The notes under the pieces: model-generated
What the model was told of the DNA's origin: nothing
The model's input: the letters and a program-made list of their open reading frames with translations, nothing else
The model's database searches: none
Assembly: GCA_036654235.1 (NCBI GenBank)
Contig: JAVVSK010000014.1
Location: 1-46,970 of the forward strand
Source of the DNA: JAVVSK01 sp036654235
GTDB lineage: Bacteria; Bacillota; Clostridia; Christensenellales; CAG-138
Reading direction: 5' to 3'
DNA length: 46,970 nt
Position numbers and translations under genes: made by a program
In this document: positions 34,708-42,010 of the stretch, piece after piece
Position numbering within the stretch: the stretch's first letter is position 1
How the letters are laid out: the number at the start of each line of letters is the position of its first letter

Positions 34708-34917
34708 TTACTTGTCTTCTTTTTTATACTCAAGAATATCGCCGGGCTGACATTCGAGGGCTGTACATATGGCTTCGAGGGTTGAAAACCTTATTGCTCT
34801 TGCTTTGCCTGTTTTTAATATCGAAATATTTGGAACGGTAAGCCCAACTATATTTGAAAGCGTCGTCACTGTCATTTTTCGCTTTGCCAAAACAACGTCT
34901 AAGTTTACGATTATCAT
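34708..34917 (-). CDS. XRE-family small regulator (YozG-like)
   Basis: A 69-residue helix-turn-helix protein: LDVVLAKRKMTVTTLSNIVG, then LTVPNISILKTGKARAIRFS (recognition helix) and LEAICTALECQPGDILEYK, the compact Cro/C1 type (HTH_26). The ATG at 34917 is preceded by GGAAGGAAA; the longer frame from 34932 would contain that site. In Bacillota such proteins often sit next to DUF2975 membrane proteins, as here. Probably an autoregulator. Confidence 0.88.
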   Translation of the reverse strand: MIIVNLDVVLAKRKMTVTTLSNIVGLTVPNISILKTGKARAIRFSTLEAICTALECQPGDILEYKKEDK

Positions 34918-34989
34918 ATCATTTCCTTCCATTTTTTAAATAGTTGGGTTATTTTCACTCTTTATTGCGTTTGCCTTTAAAACGAGATG

Positions 34990-35175
34990 CTAAAGTGCTA
35001 TTAATGCAACAGACATAGCTATGTCGACTATAAATCCAAGCATAATAAATATAGCAGACATGGGTGCTATATTTATTATCGCGGAGAACACCGTAAAATA
35101 AACGTCCGCAAGAGAAAAAAATGCTATTATTTTAAGGTGTTTCAGATTTCTAATCGAAAAAGTTTTTTGGTTCAT
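34990..35175 (-). CDS. Truncated DUF2975-like membrane protein
   Basis: 61 residues with two probable membrane segments (about 15-36 and 40-60). The sequence LKIIAFFSLADVYFTVFSAI and IMLGFIVDIAMSVALIAL resembles the C-terminal half of DUF2975 proteins, which are usually about 150-180 residues with four segments. The N-terminal half is missing, yet a consensus promoter directly precedes the ATG. The ribosome site is poor. It may be a natural short form or a truncated relic; the downstream XRE gene (72-base gap) is the usual partner. Confidence 0.5.
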   Translation of the reverse strand: MNQKTFSIRNLKHLKIIAFFSLADVYFTVFSAIINIAPMSAIFIMLGFIVDIAMSVALIAL

Positions 35176-35191
35176 AAAAAACTTTTTTAGA

Positions 35192-35220
35192 ATTATAACA
35201 GCTTACTTATCGTTTGTCAA
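35192..35220 (-). promoter_or_regulatory. Consensus promoter of the DUF2975/XRE pair
   Basis: Minus-strand TTGACA (35215-35220), exactly 17 bases, TATAAT (35192-35197). A fully consensus promoter ending 17 bases before the ATG at 35175. Confidence 0.85.
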
Positions 35221-35265
35221 TAATAAATTAGCGAATAATAATATGTTTCATGAGACTATGATTCT

Positions 35266-35856
35266 TCAGAGTCTTTTTTCGCCTTGAAAAAAAGCGTCTT
35301 TAAAGTTTTTTAAAATTACTGTTAAAGAAATAAATGTGCCACCCATTTTTAATGAGAGTGGGTCGTAAGAAAACCATTGTAAAAACGCTAGGATAAAAAA
35401 TGCAAAGACTGTTTTTTTTTCGTTAGGGCGGATCGGAAGGAGAAGAAAAAGAAAGTATAAAGCAATAAGAAAAAATATTGCATTGGTTTTTGTTATTACG
35501 GCTAAAAGAACACCGAAACTCGTAGCAACAGCCTTTCCACCCTTGCCTTTTTTAAACGGCGAAAATGCATGCCCGAAAACGGGAGCTAAGAGAATAAGAG
35601 AAAAGAGAAGCGAGTTTGTATCGAGACAATTTTTAGCGAGCCAAACCGGGGCAAAGCCCTTTGCAATATCGAACAATAAGCAAATAAGACCAAGCTTTAC
35701 TCCGGCATATTTTATAGCATTACTGCTTCCGGGATTTTTATCCGCGCTCATTTCGGAGATATCAATATTTTTAAAGAGATGGGGTAAAAAGCGGCTGTAA
35801 AGCACACCGCCTGAAAGAAAACCGGCTATTATGAACATTGCATATCGAACGTTCAC
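35266..35856 (-). CDS. plsY: PlsY-like glycerol-3-phosphate acyltransferase
   Basis: 196 residues, strongly hydrophobic with about five membrane segments. PlsY motif equivalents are visible: ADKNPGSSNAIKYAG (cf. SGNxGATN), and GHAFSPFKKGKGGKAVATSFG (glycerol-phosphate loop with FKGGKxxAT). PlsY uses acyl-phosphate to acylate glycerol-3-phosphate in phospholipid synthesis. It diverges from standard PlsY in motif 1, so it may be the PlsY-like clade of Clostridia. GTG start with AGAGGGG before it. It follows ywlG after a 29-base gap. Confidence 0.8.
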   Translation of the reverse strand: MNVRYAMFIIAGFLSGGVLYSRFLPHLFKNIDISEMSADKNPGSSNAIKYAGVKLGLICLLFDIAKGFAPVWLAKNCLDTNSLLFSLILLAPVFGHAFSPFKKGKGGKAVATSFGVLLAVITKTNAIFFLIALYFLFLLLPIRPNEKKTVFAFFILAFLQWFSYDPLSLKMGGTFISLTVILKNFKDAFFQGEKRL

Positions 35857-35885
35857 GAATCAAACCCCTCTGCAATTAAAAAATA

Positions 35886-36458
35886 TTATCTTTTGTCCTT
35901 ATCGTCGTAAACCGCGCGTTCACCGCCGACAAATTTTCTGCGCGTTCGCGCTAAAACTACGCGTGCCTCGCCTATATTCCGATTATCGGTGTGTATCGGA
36001 ACTACGACGGGTTTAAGATGCATTCCGATTAGCGTTCCGCCTATATCAATTCCGGCACTTGCCCGCGAGTTTATATTTTCAACGGCGCACCAGTCTTTAA
36101 AAGTTTCGCGCGCTTTAACCGCGAAAGCTCCGCCCGCATGTGGCATAGGAACAACATTTACCTCGGGAAAATCATATTTTTCAGCGGTTTCGCGCTCAAC
36201 TATGAGAGCGCGGTTAAGATGCTCACAGCATTGAACCGCGAGCCTAAGCTCGTTTTCGATTATGCGCGGTAAAACAGCATCCATAATGGCGCATGCTGCA
36301 AGTTCGCTTGAGCCCGAGCCTATCATTTTTCCCATGACCTCGCTCGTGGAGCATCCGATTACAACAATATCGCCGCGCTTTAGAGAGGAAACCGCTAAAA
36401 GTTCATTTATCGCCCTTCGCGCTTCAAAAAAAATCGAATCGTAATCCAAAACAATCAT
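35886..36458 (-). CDS. ywlG: UPF0340/TIGR01440 family protein (YwlG)
   Basis: A cytoplasmic protein of about 190 residues, family UPF0340: RRAINELLAVSSLKRGDIVV, IGCSTSEVMGKMIGSGSSEL, CCEHLNRALIVERE, VNVVPMPHAGGAFAVKA and ASAGIDIGGTLIGMHLKPVV are conserved. The function is unknown. The start is uncertain: ATG at 36458 has GGAG abutting it with no spacer, and an in-frame TTG lies at 36464. A TATAAT at 36468-36473 lies so close that a transcript from it would be almost leaderless. Gene order: SBP-yhaM-ywlG-plsY. Confidence 0.88.
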   Translation of the reverse strand: MIVLDYDSIFFEARRAINELLAVSSLKRGDIVVIGCSTSEVMGKMIGSGSSELAACAIMDAVLPRIIENELRLAVQCCEHLNRALIVERETAEKYDFPEVNVVPMPHAGGAFAVKARETFKDWCAVENINSRASAGIDIGGTLIGMHLKPVVVPIHTDNRNIGEARVVLARTRRKFVGGERAVYDDKDKR

Positions 36459-36540
36459 CTCCAATCAATTATAACAAGGCGGTGGATATAAAAACCCTAT
36501 CGCCTAAAGTTATACAAGATAACCTATGACAAATATAAGT

Positions 36541-37521
36541 TTAGTTGTCTATAGAGCTAACGGTTCGCCCATGCTTATATAGCTGTCTATTGTCGAGCGC
36601 CCATATCCGTTCGGTAAATTCACCGGGCTTTATCAATTCAAGCGCATCGAACATTATAAACATTCTTGAGTCAAGCATGTCGAGTTCGGCAACAACTTCC
36701 GCTTCGGGAAACATAGGCTGGCGCGGGCTTCCGAAGTCGGGCTGCCCATGATGCGCTAACAATATATGCTGAATTAGGAGCGTTTTTTCTTCGCTTATAT
36801 CGAGTATAGCGCAAACTTTACCTATTTCGTTAACGCCCATCGTAATATGCCCTAAAAGCTGTCCCGCTACCGAATATGCTTCGGCAATGCCGACCTTGCT
36901 TACGGTAAGTTCATCTATCTTTTCAGTATCATGAAGGATAATACCGGCATAAATTAAATCTCTGTCGAGAAGAGGATATATATCGCAAACATATGTTGAA
37001 AGCTTAAGCATAGTTAAAGTATGGTATAAAAGTCCACCCCGCTGTGCATGATGCAATTTAAGCGCTGCCGGCGCGGATAAAATAGCGTCTTTGTTTTCGT
37101 TATAGATATACCGAACGAGGATCTTAAGTTCTTCATCTTTAAATTCCTCGACGGTTTCGAGAATTTCGTTAAACGCTGCGGCGGGGTCTATAGGAGCGCA
37201 AGGGACAAGACTATTCATATCTAAATCGTCATCTGCCTTCGCTTTTCTTATTCTGTCGATTTTTAGTTGCTCAACGTCCTTAAAAATATTAATAGTGCAG
37301 CGCACTTTTATTACTGCGCCCGCTTCATATACTCCGTGTAGCGTTGAATCGTAGTCCCAAAGCTTAGCGTTTATCTCGCCTCCGGAATCGAAAAGCAGCA
37401 TGTCAAGATAAGGAACACCCTTTACGTTGCTCTTTACCGTCACCATTTTTACTATGCAAAACCCCTCAACCTGGTTCGTTTCCCTACTTATAATATTATT
37501 TAACAGCAACATTCTTCCCAA
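36541..37521 (-). CDS. yhaM: 3'-5' exoribonuclease YhaM
   Basis: 326 residues: an N-terminal OB fold (about 15-95, with VPYLDMLLFDSGGEINAKLW) and an HD domain (about 150-290). HD signatures are LHHAQRGGLLYHTLTM, AGIILHDTEKIDEL and LLAHHGQPDFGSPR, as in YhaM, a Mn/Co-dependent exonuclease acting on RNA and single-stranded DNA. The start is TTG at 37521 with GAGGTGG 8 bases upstream; a later ATG at 37512 has a poorly spaced ribosome site. It begins 12 bases after the SBP gene. Confidence 0.92.
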   Translation of the reverse strand: MGRMLLLNNIISRETNQVEGFCIVKMVTVKSNVKGVPYLDMLLFDSGGEINAKLWDYDSTLHGVYEAGAVIKVRCTINIFKDVEQLKIDRIRKAKADDDLDMNSLVPCAPIDPAAAFNEILETVEEFKDEELKILVRYIYNENKDAILSAPAALKLHHAQRGGLLYHTLTMLKLSTYVCDIYPLLDRDLIYAGIILHDTEKIDELTVSKVGIAEAYSVAGQLLGHITMGVNEIGKVCAILDISEEKTLLIQHILLAHHGQPDFGSPRQPMFPEAEVVAELDMLDSRMFIMFDALELIKPGEFTERIWALDNRQLYKHGRTVSSIDN

Positions 37522-37533
37522 TTTTAATCCACC

Positions 37534-38352
37534 TCACAATCCGTTTTTAACGATGAGCTGTTGAAGTTCACCGTTCTCAGCCATTTTCTCAAGCATCATG
37601 CTCGCGATTTGAGCAAGAGCCGGAGAATCTTTACTACAAGTTATAGAATAATCGACAGTTCCTATTTCAGCACCGCCAACGAGAGAAAATGCTTCTTGAT
37701 ACTGCCTAAAATGCGCATTTTCAAGGATAACCGCGTTTAGCTTTCCGTTTTTCAGGTCTTTTAGCATTAAATCGAACGTTCCAAAAGCAACTGTCGTAAA
37801 TTCAAGCTCGTTAGCTTTTTTATACTTGGAGAGAGATTCCGCCGCGGCGCTGCCGGTAATAATGCCTATGGTTTTGCCGCTAAAGTCGCCTTCAAGCTCC
37901 GTTCCGATAGTTGCCACGATACATTTATCGGTATAGTAGGGGGTCGAATAAGCGAATTGCCCGGTAATTTTAGCATTTGGCGCTATCATAATAGCAAAAT
38001 CGACCGTTGAATCGCTAAGTTTAGCGTTCATCATAGAAGAGGCTATCGTCACCAATTGTAAGGCTGAATCCCCTTTTTCGGGGAAAAATTCAAGCGAAAG
38101 GGCGCGCGCGAGGTCGACCTCAAGCCCGCTCCCGTTTAGCGAGAACCCTGGTATATCGCTCCTAATTCCAACGTGCAAAACGCCACGTTTTATTACCGCT
38201 GAATATTCAGGGGTACTTGTTGGAGCGCTAGTTTTCGAAAGTATAAAAATAAGAACGCTTATGAGGATAACTACCCCCAATATTATCCCCGATATTTTTA
38301 ATATCGCGGGAGCGTTCTTTCCCAATATTATACTGGTCTGTCCTTTTCTCAT
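37534..38352 (-). CDS. Membrane-anchored amino-acid-binding-like protein (SBP_bac_3)
   Basis: 272 residues. One N-terminal transmembrane helix (about 17-39, SGIILGVVILISVLIFI) without lipobox Cys, then a type 2 periplasmic-binding fold: VLHVGIRSDIPGFSLNGSGLEVDLARAL, VDFAIMIAPN, FAYSTPYYTDKCIVA, KTIGIITGSAA. The binding site Arg and Asp equivalents are partly visible. No ABC permease or ATPase gene is nearby, so it may be a sensor or orphan receptor. The promoter -10 is 7 bases before the ATG at 38352, so the mRNA may be leaderless; a TTG at 38325 with AAAAGGA upstream is an alternative start. Confidence 0.75.
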   Translation of the reverse strand: MRKGQTSIILGKNAPAILKISGIILGVVILISVLIFILSKTSAPTSTPEYSAVIKRGVLHVGIRSDIPGFSLNGSGLEVDLARALSLEFFPEKGDSALQLVTIASSMMNAKLSDSTVDFAIMIAPNAKITGQFAYSTPYYTDKCIVATIGTELEGDFSGKTIGIITGSAAAESLSKYKKANELEFTTVAFGTFDLMLKDLKNGKLNAVILENAHFRQYQEAFSLVGGAEIGTVDYSITCSKDSPALAQIASMMLEKMAENGELQQLIVKNGL

Positions 38353-38358
38353 GCAACT

Positions 38359-38387
38359 ATTCTACAATATGTTTTCGGGATTTACAA
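38359..38387 (-). promoter_or_regulatory. Promoter of the SBP-yhaM-ywlG-plsY unit
   Basis: Minus-strand TTGTAA (38382-38387), 17 bases, TAGAAT (38359-38364). The expected start is at or next to the ATG at 38352. Divergent from the fumarase promoter. Confidence 0.6.
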
Positions 38388-38433
38388 GCGCAAATGCTTT
38401 TAAACGCGCGCTTTTTGCGAGTATTTATTCGGG

Positions 38434-38462
38434 TTGAAAAACACATCGTAAAACGGTAAAAT
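38434..38462 (+). promoter_or_regulatory. Promoter of fumarase genes
   Basis: TTGAAA (38434-38439), 17 bases, TAAAAT (38457-38462), 25 bases before the ATG. Confidence 0.75.
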
Positions 38463-38487
38463 AAAAAGGTGAGGTGATTTTTAAAAA

Positions 38488-39327
38488 ATGAGAGAGATAG
38501 ACGCGAAAATTATAACCGAAACAGTAAGACGCGGGTGTATAGAAGCAAATATCCGTCTTCCGGAGGACGTGCGCGAAAAGCTTCGCGCTGCTAAGAATAC
38601 CGAAACATGGCCCGTTGCATCTTCAATTCTCGATAATATAATACAAAATTATGAGCTTGCGGACGCGAATAGCTTACCTATTTGTCAAGACACTGGCGTT
38701 GCCTGCATATTTTTAGAGATAGGACAAGATGTTCATATTCAGGGGGATTTGAGAGCCGCCGTAGACGAGGGCGTGCGTAGAGGGTATACAGAGGGCTATT
38801 TGAGAAAGTCCGTTGTATTTGACCCGCTGAATAGGGAAAATACGGGGGACAATACCCCCGCGATGCTATATACGGAGCTTGTACATGGCGAAAAAATAAA
38901 AATAACTGTAGCGCCGAAGGGCTTTGGAAGCGAAAACATGAGTAAAATCGCAATGCTGCGCCCGTCCGACGGGATAGAGGGAGTTAAAAATTTCGTTCTA
39001 AGTACGGTCGAGGCGGCGGGACCGAACCCATGCCCACCCGTAGTTGTAGGGATCGGGATAGGCGGAACATTTGATAAATGCGCGCTTCTAGCGAAAAGGG
39101 CACTTATGCGTGATTTAAACTTAAAGAATGAAAACCCGTTTTACGCGGCTCTCGAATCCGAACTTTTAGGTCGCATAAACGCTCTAGGGATAGGACCTCA
39201 GGGTATGGGCGGGAAAAACTTTGCTCTCGCCGTTAATATACTTACCTATCCGACACATATAGCGGGACTTCCCGTCGCGGTAAACTTAAATTGCCACGTA
39301 ACAAGGCATATAACGGAGGTCATATGA
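38488..39327 (+). CDS. fumA: Class I fumarate hydratase, alpha subunit
   Basis: 279 residues, alpha subunit of the two-subunit [4Fe-4S] fumarase/tartrate dehydratase family. CQDTGVACIF, AAGPNPCPPVVVGIGIGGTFDKC (Cys cluster candidates) and RINALGIGPQGMGGK are conserved. Catalyses reversible hydration of fumarate to malate; tartrate cannot be excluded because the subunits are homologous. The stop TGA overlaps the beta subunit's ATG as ATGA. The Fe-S cluster makes it oxygen-sensitive, fitting an anaerobe. Confidence 0.92.
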   Translation: MREIDAKIITETVRRGCIEANIRLPEDVREKLRAAKNTETWPVASSILDNIIQNYELADANSLPICQDTGVACIFLEIGQDVHIQGDLRAAVDEGVRRGYTEGYLRKSVVFDPLNRENTGDNTPAMLYTELVHGEKIKITVAPKGFGSENMSKIAMLRPSDGIEGVKNFVLSTVEAAGPNPCPPVVVGIGIGGTFDKCALLAKRALMRDLNLKNENPFYAALESELLGRINALGIGPQGMGGKNFALAVNILTYPTHIAGLPVAVNLNCHVTRHITEVI

Positions 39328-39887
39328 CGAATATAAAATTATCCGTTCCATTTACAGAAGAATGCGCACGCTTGCTCAATATCGGAGACAGCGTTCTAAT
39401 TTCCGGAACGATATATACGGCCAGAGATGCGGCGCATGCGCGCTTAACAGCTCTTCTTGACGAGGGACACCCTCTTCCATTCGATATCACCAACGCAATT
39501 ATATATTACGTCGGACCGACACCTGCGAAGCCCGGCGCGGTTATCGGTTCAGCGGGTCCTACGACGAGTTACCGCATGGATGCATACGCGGTTAAGCTTT
39601 TAGAAGCCGGGCTTCGCGGAATGATAGGAAAGGGAAAGCGAGACGATAAAGTAAAACAGGCGATAATCGATAATCACGGTGTATATTTTGCCGCGATAGG
39701 CGGGGCGGGTGCCCTGCTTTCAAGTCATATCGTATCTTCCGAAATAATAGCCTATGAAGATCTAGGTTCGGAAGCAATAAGAAAACTAAAGGTCGTCGAT
39801 TTTCCCGTCGTAGTTGCTATGGATTCTTACGGGCACGATCTATATAAAGAGGGGCGGGCTCAATATTTGAGTTCTCTTAAAGTTTAA
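39324..39887 (+). CDS. fumB: Class I fumarate hydratase, beta subunit
   Basis: 187 residues when started at the ATG at 39324, which has GGAGG 6 bases before and overlaps the alpha stop. Conserved blocks are DSVLISGTIYTARDAAHARL, YYVGPTPAKPGAVIGSAGPTTSYRMDAYA, GMIGKGKRDD and AAIGGAGALLSSHI. This half supplies substrate-binding residues. Works as a complex with the alpha subunit. Its 3' end overlaps the converging M14 peptidase gene by 11 bases. Confidence 0.92.
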   Translation: MTNIKLSVPFTEECARLLNIGDSVLISGTIYTARDAAHARLTALLDEGHPLPFDITNAIIYYVGPTPAKPGAVIGSAGPTTSYRMDAYAVKLLEAGLRGMIGKGKRDDKVKQAIIDNHGVYFAAIGGAGALLSSHIVSSEIIAYEDLGSEAIRKLKVVDFPVVVAMDSYGHDLYKEGRAQYLSSLKV

Positions 39888-41157
39888 GTCCTTCGCACAT
39901 GATTTTTACGTTTTCGCTGTAAATATCGGGGAAATCGCTTATAGGAAGTGGGTTTGTGCCATGTCCGGCCTCTATCGTAAAACCGCGTTTTCGGTATTTT
40001 TCGATAAACCAGTCCTTATATCCGGCGAAAGATGAATTGTATGCGACGCACGAAAGACTATAGCCGCTAACTTCTGAAAACCGTTTTGCGGTTTCATAAG
40101 CGCCGTCGACCGCATAGTTTAAAAATTGCCAATATATTTCTTCGCCTTGAGTATGATAAGAAATTGTAAGTTCAAAGTCATGTGTAATGGTGAATTTATA
40201 AACGGCGCGGCTTTCGGGGGCGCTGAGCGGAGACTTTCCGACAAAATCGCGCGGCGCGGGAGAAGTGAAACCTAACTCATATTTTATATGCTTCGCTTTA
40301 TCCCATTCGGCGGGATAATTTAGGTTTAAATCCGTACCTTCTATATTCGCTTTCCAGCCTGACGGGAACGATATTTCCGGATATGCCTCTGCTATTTTTT
40401 TTGCACGATCATAATACATATTCAATTCGGGGATAGCCCCGTTTACGAGGTCAATGCCGTCGGGATTTACGAGAGGTGCGATAAAGAGCTTCGAACTGTT
40501 TAGAATATCAACGGCAAATGTATTGTAGCAGAGGCGCGTCGAAAACGCATAACTCATACAAAGTTCCTCCGCGAAGCGAAGAACGAGGGGCGTTGTTATC
40601 CATTCGTTAGCATGATGCGAAGCATTATAAAACACGCTTTTTGTTCCCGCCCCGAGTTTGAGATAAAAAAGTTCGTTACCCATTGCGCTTTGCCCTAAAC
40701 TTCCCGTCCTTAAAAAAGGATATCGCGCAGCAAGCCCCTCGACTATTAGCGTCGTAAGCTTATATGTATAGTGAACATTAGTGGGGACGACGGTGAATCC
40801 GAGAGGAACAATTATTTTTTCACCTAAACCTAAGCTGTTCGTGGAAACATTTGGGTTCGCCACTCTAATAGCCTCAATATTTGTAGCATATTTTTGAGAC
40901 AGTGCGAAAAATGTATCGTTTCTCGTTACCGAATGCGTAACGTAGCCAACAAGGTATGGGCGAAGACGCGAAAAAGTAAGTACGCCGACTATCCCGTCAC
41001 TCGTCAGAGCATTTTCGCGCTGAAAGGATTCCAAGGCGCTTTTTGTTTTTTCCCCAAATATTCCGTCTATATTTCCCGGGTAATACCCGGCACGTGACAA
41101 GGCGAGCTGAATAAGCTCAACATCGGTTCCTTTAGAGCTAAATTTTAGATACTCCAT
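39877..41157 (-). CDS. M14 gamma-D-glutamyl-diamino acid peptidase-like protein with PG-binding and LysM domains
   Basis: 426 residues. A PG_binding_1 domain (about 6-70: GTDVELIQLALSRAGYYPGN, DGIFGEKTKSALESFQREN), a LysM domain (about 75-118: VTRNDTFFALSQKYATNIEA) and an M14 zinc carboxypeptidase domain (about 130-425). Zinc ligands are His and Glu in SHHANEW and His in ISYHTQGE; the catalytic Glu is in FTIEAGHG. Such enzymes cut D-glutamyl-diaminopimelate bonds in cell wall peptides. There is no signal peptide, as in the B. sphaericus endopeptidase I group, so it may act in sporulation or after lysis. AAGGAGGT precedes the ATG. Confidence 0.9.
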   Translation of the reverse strand: MEYLKFSSKGTDVELIQLALSRAGYYPGNIDGIFGEKTKSALESFQRENALTSDGIVGVLTFSRLRPYLVGYVTHSVTRNDTFFALSQKYATNIEAIRVANPNVSTNSLGLGEKIIVPLGFTVVPTNVHYTYKLTTLIVEGLAARYPFLRTGSLGQSAMGNELFYLKLGAGTKSVFYNASHHANEWITTPLVLRFAEELCMSYAFSTRLCYNTFAVDILNSSKLFIAPLVNPDGIDLVNGAIPELNMYYDRAKKIAEAYPEISFPSGWKANIEGTDLNLNYPAEWDKAKHIKYELGFTSPAPRDFVGKSPLSAPESRAVYKFTITHDFELTISYHTQGEEIYWQFLNYAVDGAYETAKRFSEVSGYSLSCVAYNSSFAGYKDWFIEKYRKRGFTIEAGHGTNPLPISDFPDIYSENVKIMCEGLKL

Positions 41158-41259
41158 AACGGTACCTCCTTATAAAAATGAAACGCTGCTTACGCTCTAT
41201 GTATTTCTATGCGCAACGTAACAAAATTACGTCAAGGGTGTGAAACAGAGAAAAAATGC

Positions 41260-41289
41260 TTGCAAATGAATTCAAAATGCAACTATAAT
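41260..41289 (+). promoter_or_regulatory. Promoter of the two-component/LRR operon
   Basis: TTGCAA (41260-41265), 18 bases, TATAAT (41284-41289), 28 bases before the response regulator ATG. Confidence 0.65.
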
Positions 41290-41317
41290 CATTGGAAGAA
41301 AAACGAGGTGAATTTTT

Positions 41318-42007
41318 ATGCAAAATACTCCGTTGGTGCTCATCTGTGATGATCAGACTATTATTCATGAAACTCTTGGAGTATATCTAAAGAGCGAGGG
41401 ATTTAGCTATATAAGCGCTTTTAACGGTATAGACGCGATAAAATTTGCGGAAGCAAAAAAGCCGGATATAATGATTCTCGACATAATGATGCCTGGTAAA
41501 TCAGGCATTGATGTCTGCTGTGAGCTTAAAGCTAAGTTTCGGGTACCTATAATTATGCTAACGGCGAAGGGCGAGGAGATAGATAGAATTTTGGGTCTTG
41601 AGTTGGGCGCGGACGACTATATTGTGAAGCCGTTTTCGGCGCGCGAGGTTGTTGCGAGGATAAAGGCGGTACTTAGGAGATTTTCGGCTGAGGAAATTTC
41701 TCCGCCGAAGGTCATAAGCTACGACGGGCTTGAGATAAATATAAATGCATACGAAGTAAAGGTGAACGGCGAAAAAATTCCGCTCACTCCTAAGGAAATA
41801 GAAATTCTCCAGCTCCTTGCCGCGAATCCCGGGAAGGTCTTTGAACGCGAACAAATACTTTCAAAAGTCTGGGGTTATGACTATTTTGGCGATTATCGGG
41901 CTGTCGATACTCAGATAAAGCGTATTCGCCAAAAGCTTCCGCAGGAGGGACTGAAATTCGCAATAAAGACTGTTTATGCGGTAGGCTATAAATTTGAGGT
42001 GCTTTGA
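41318..42007 (+). CDS. OmpR/PhoB-family response regulator
   Basis: 229 residues: receiver domain (1-120) with the acidic pair Asp11-Asp12, phospho-acceptor Asp55 (ILDIMMPG) and Lys in IVKPFSAREV, plus a winged-helix Trans_reg_C domain (about 130-229: LTPKEIEILQLLAANPGKVF, VDTQIKRIRQKL). Phosphorylated by the kinase encoded next door. The kinase start follows the stop by only 3 bases, so the two are coupled. Targets are not identifiable. Confidence 0.95.
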   Translation: MQNTPLVLICDDQTIIHETLGVYLKSEGFSYISAFNGIDAIKFAEAKKPDIMILDIMMPGKSGIDVCCELKAKFRVPIIMLTAKGEEIDRILGLELGADDYIVKPFSAREVVARIKAVLRRFSAEEISPPKVISYDGLEININAYEVKVNGEKIPLTPKEIEILQLLAANPGKVFEREQILSKVWGYDYFGDYRAVDTQIKRIRQKLPQEGLKFAIKTVYAVGYKFEVL

Positions 42008-42010
42008 GGC

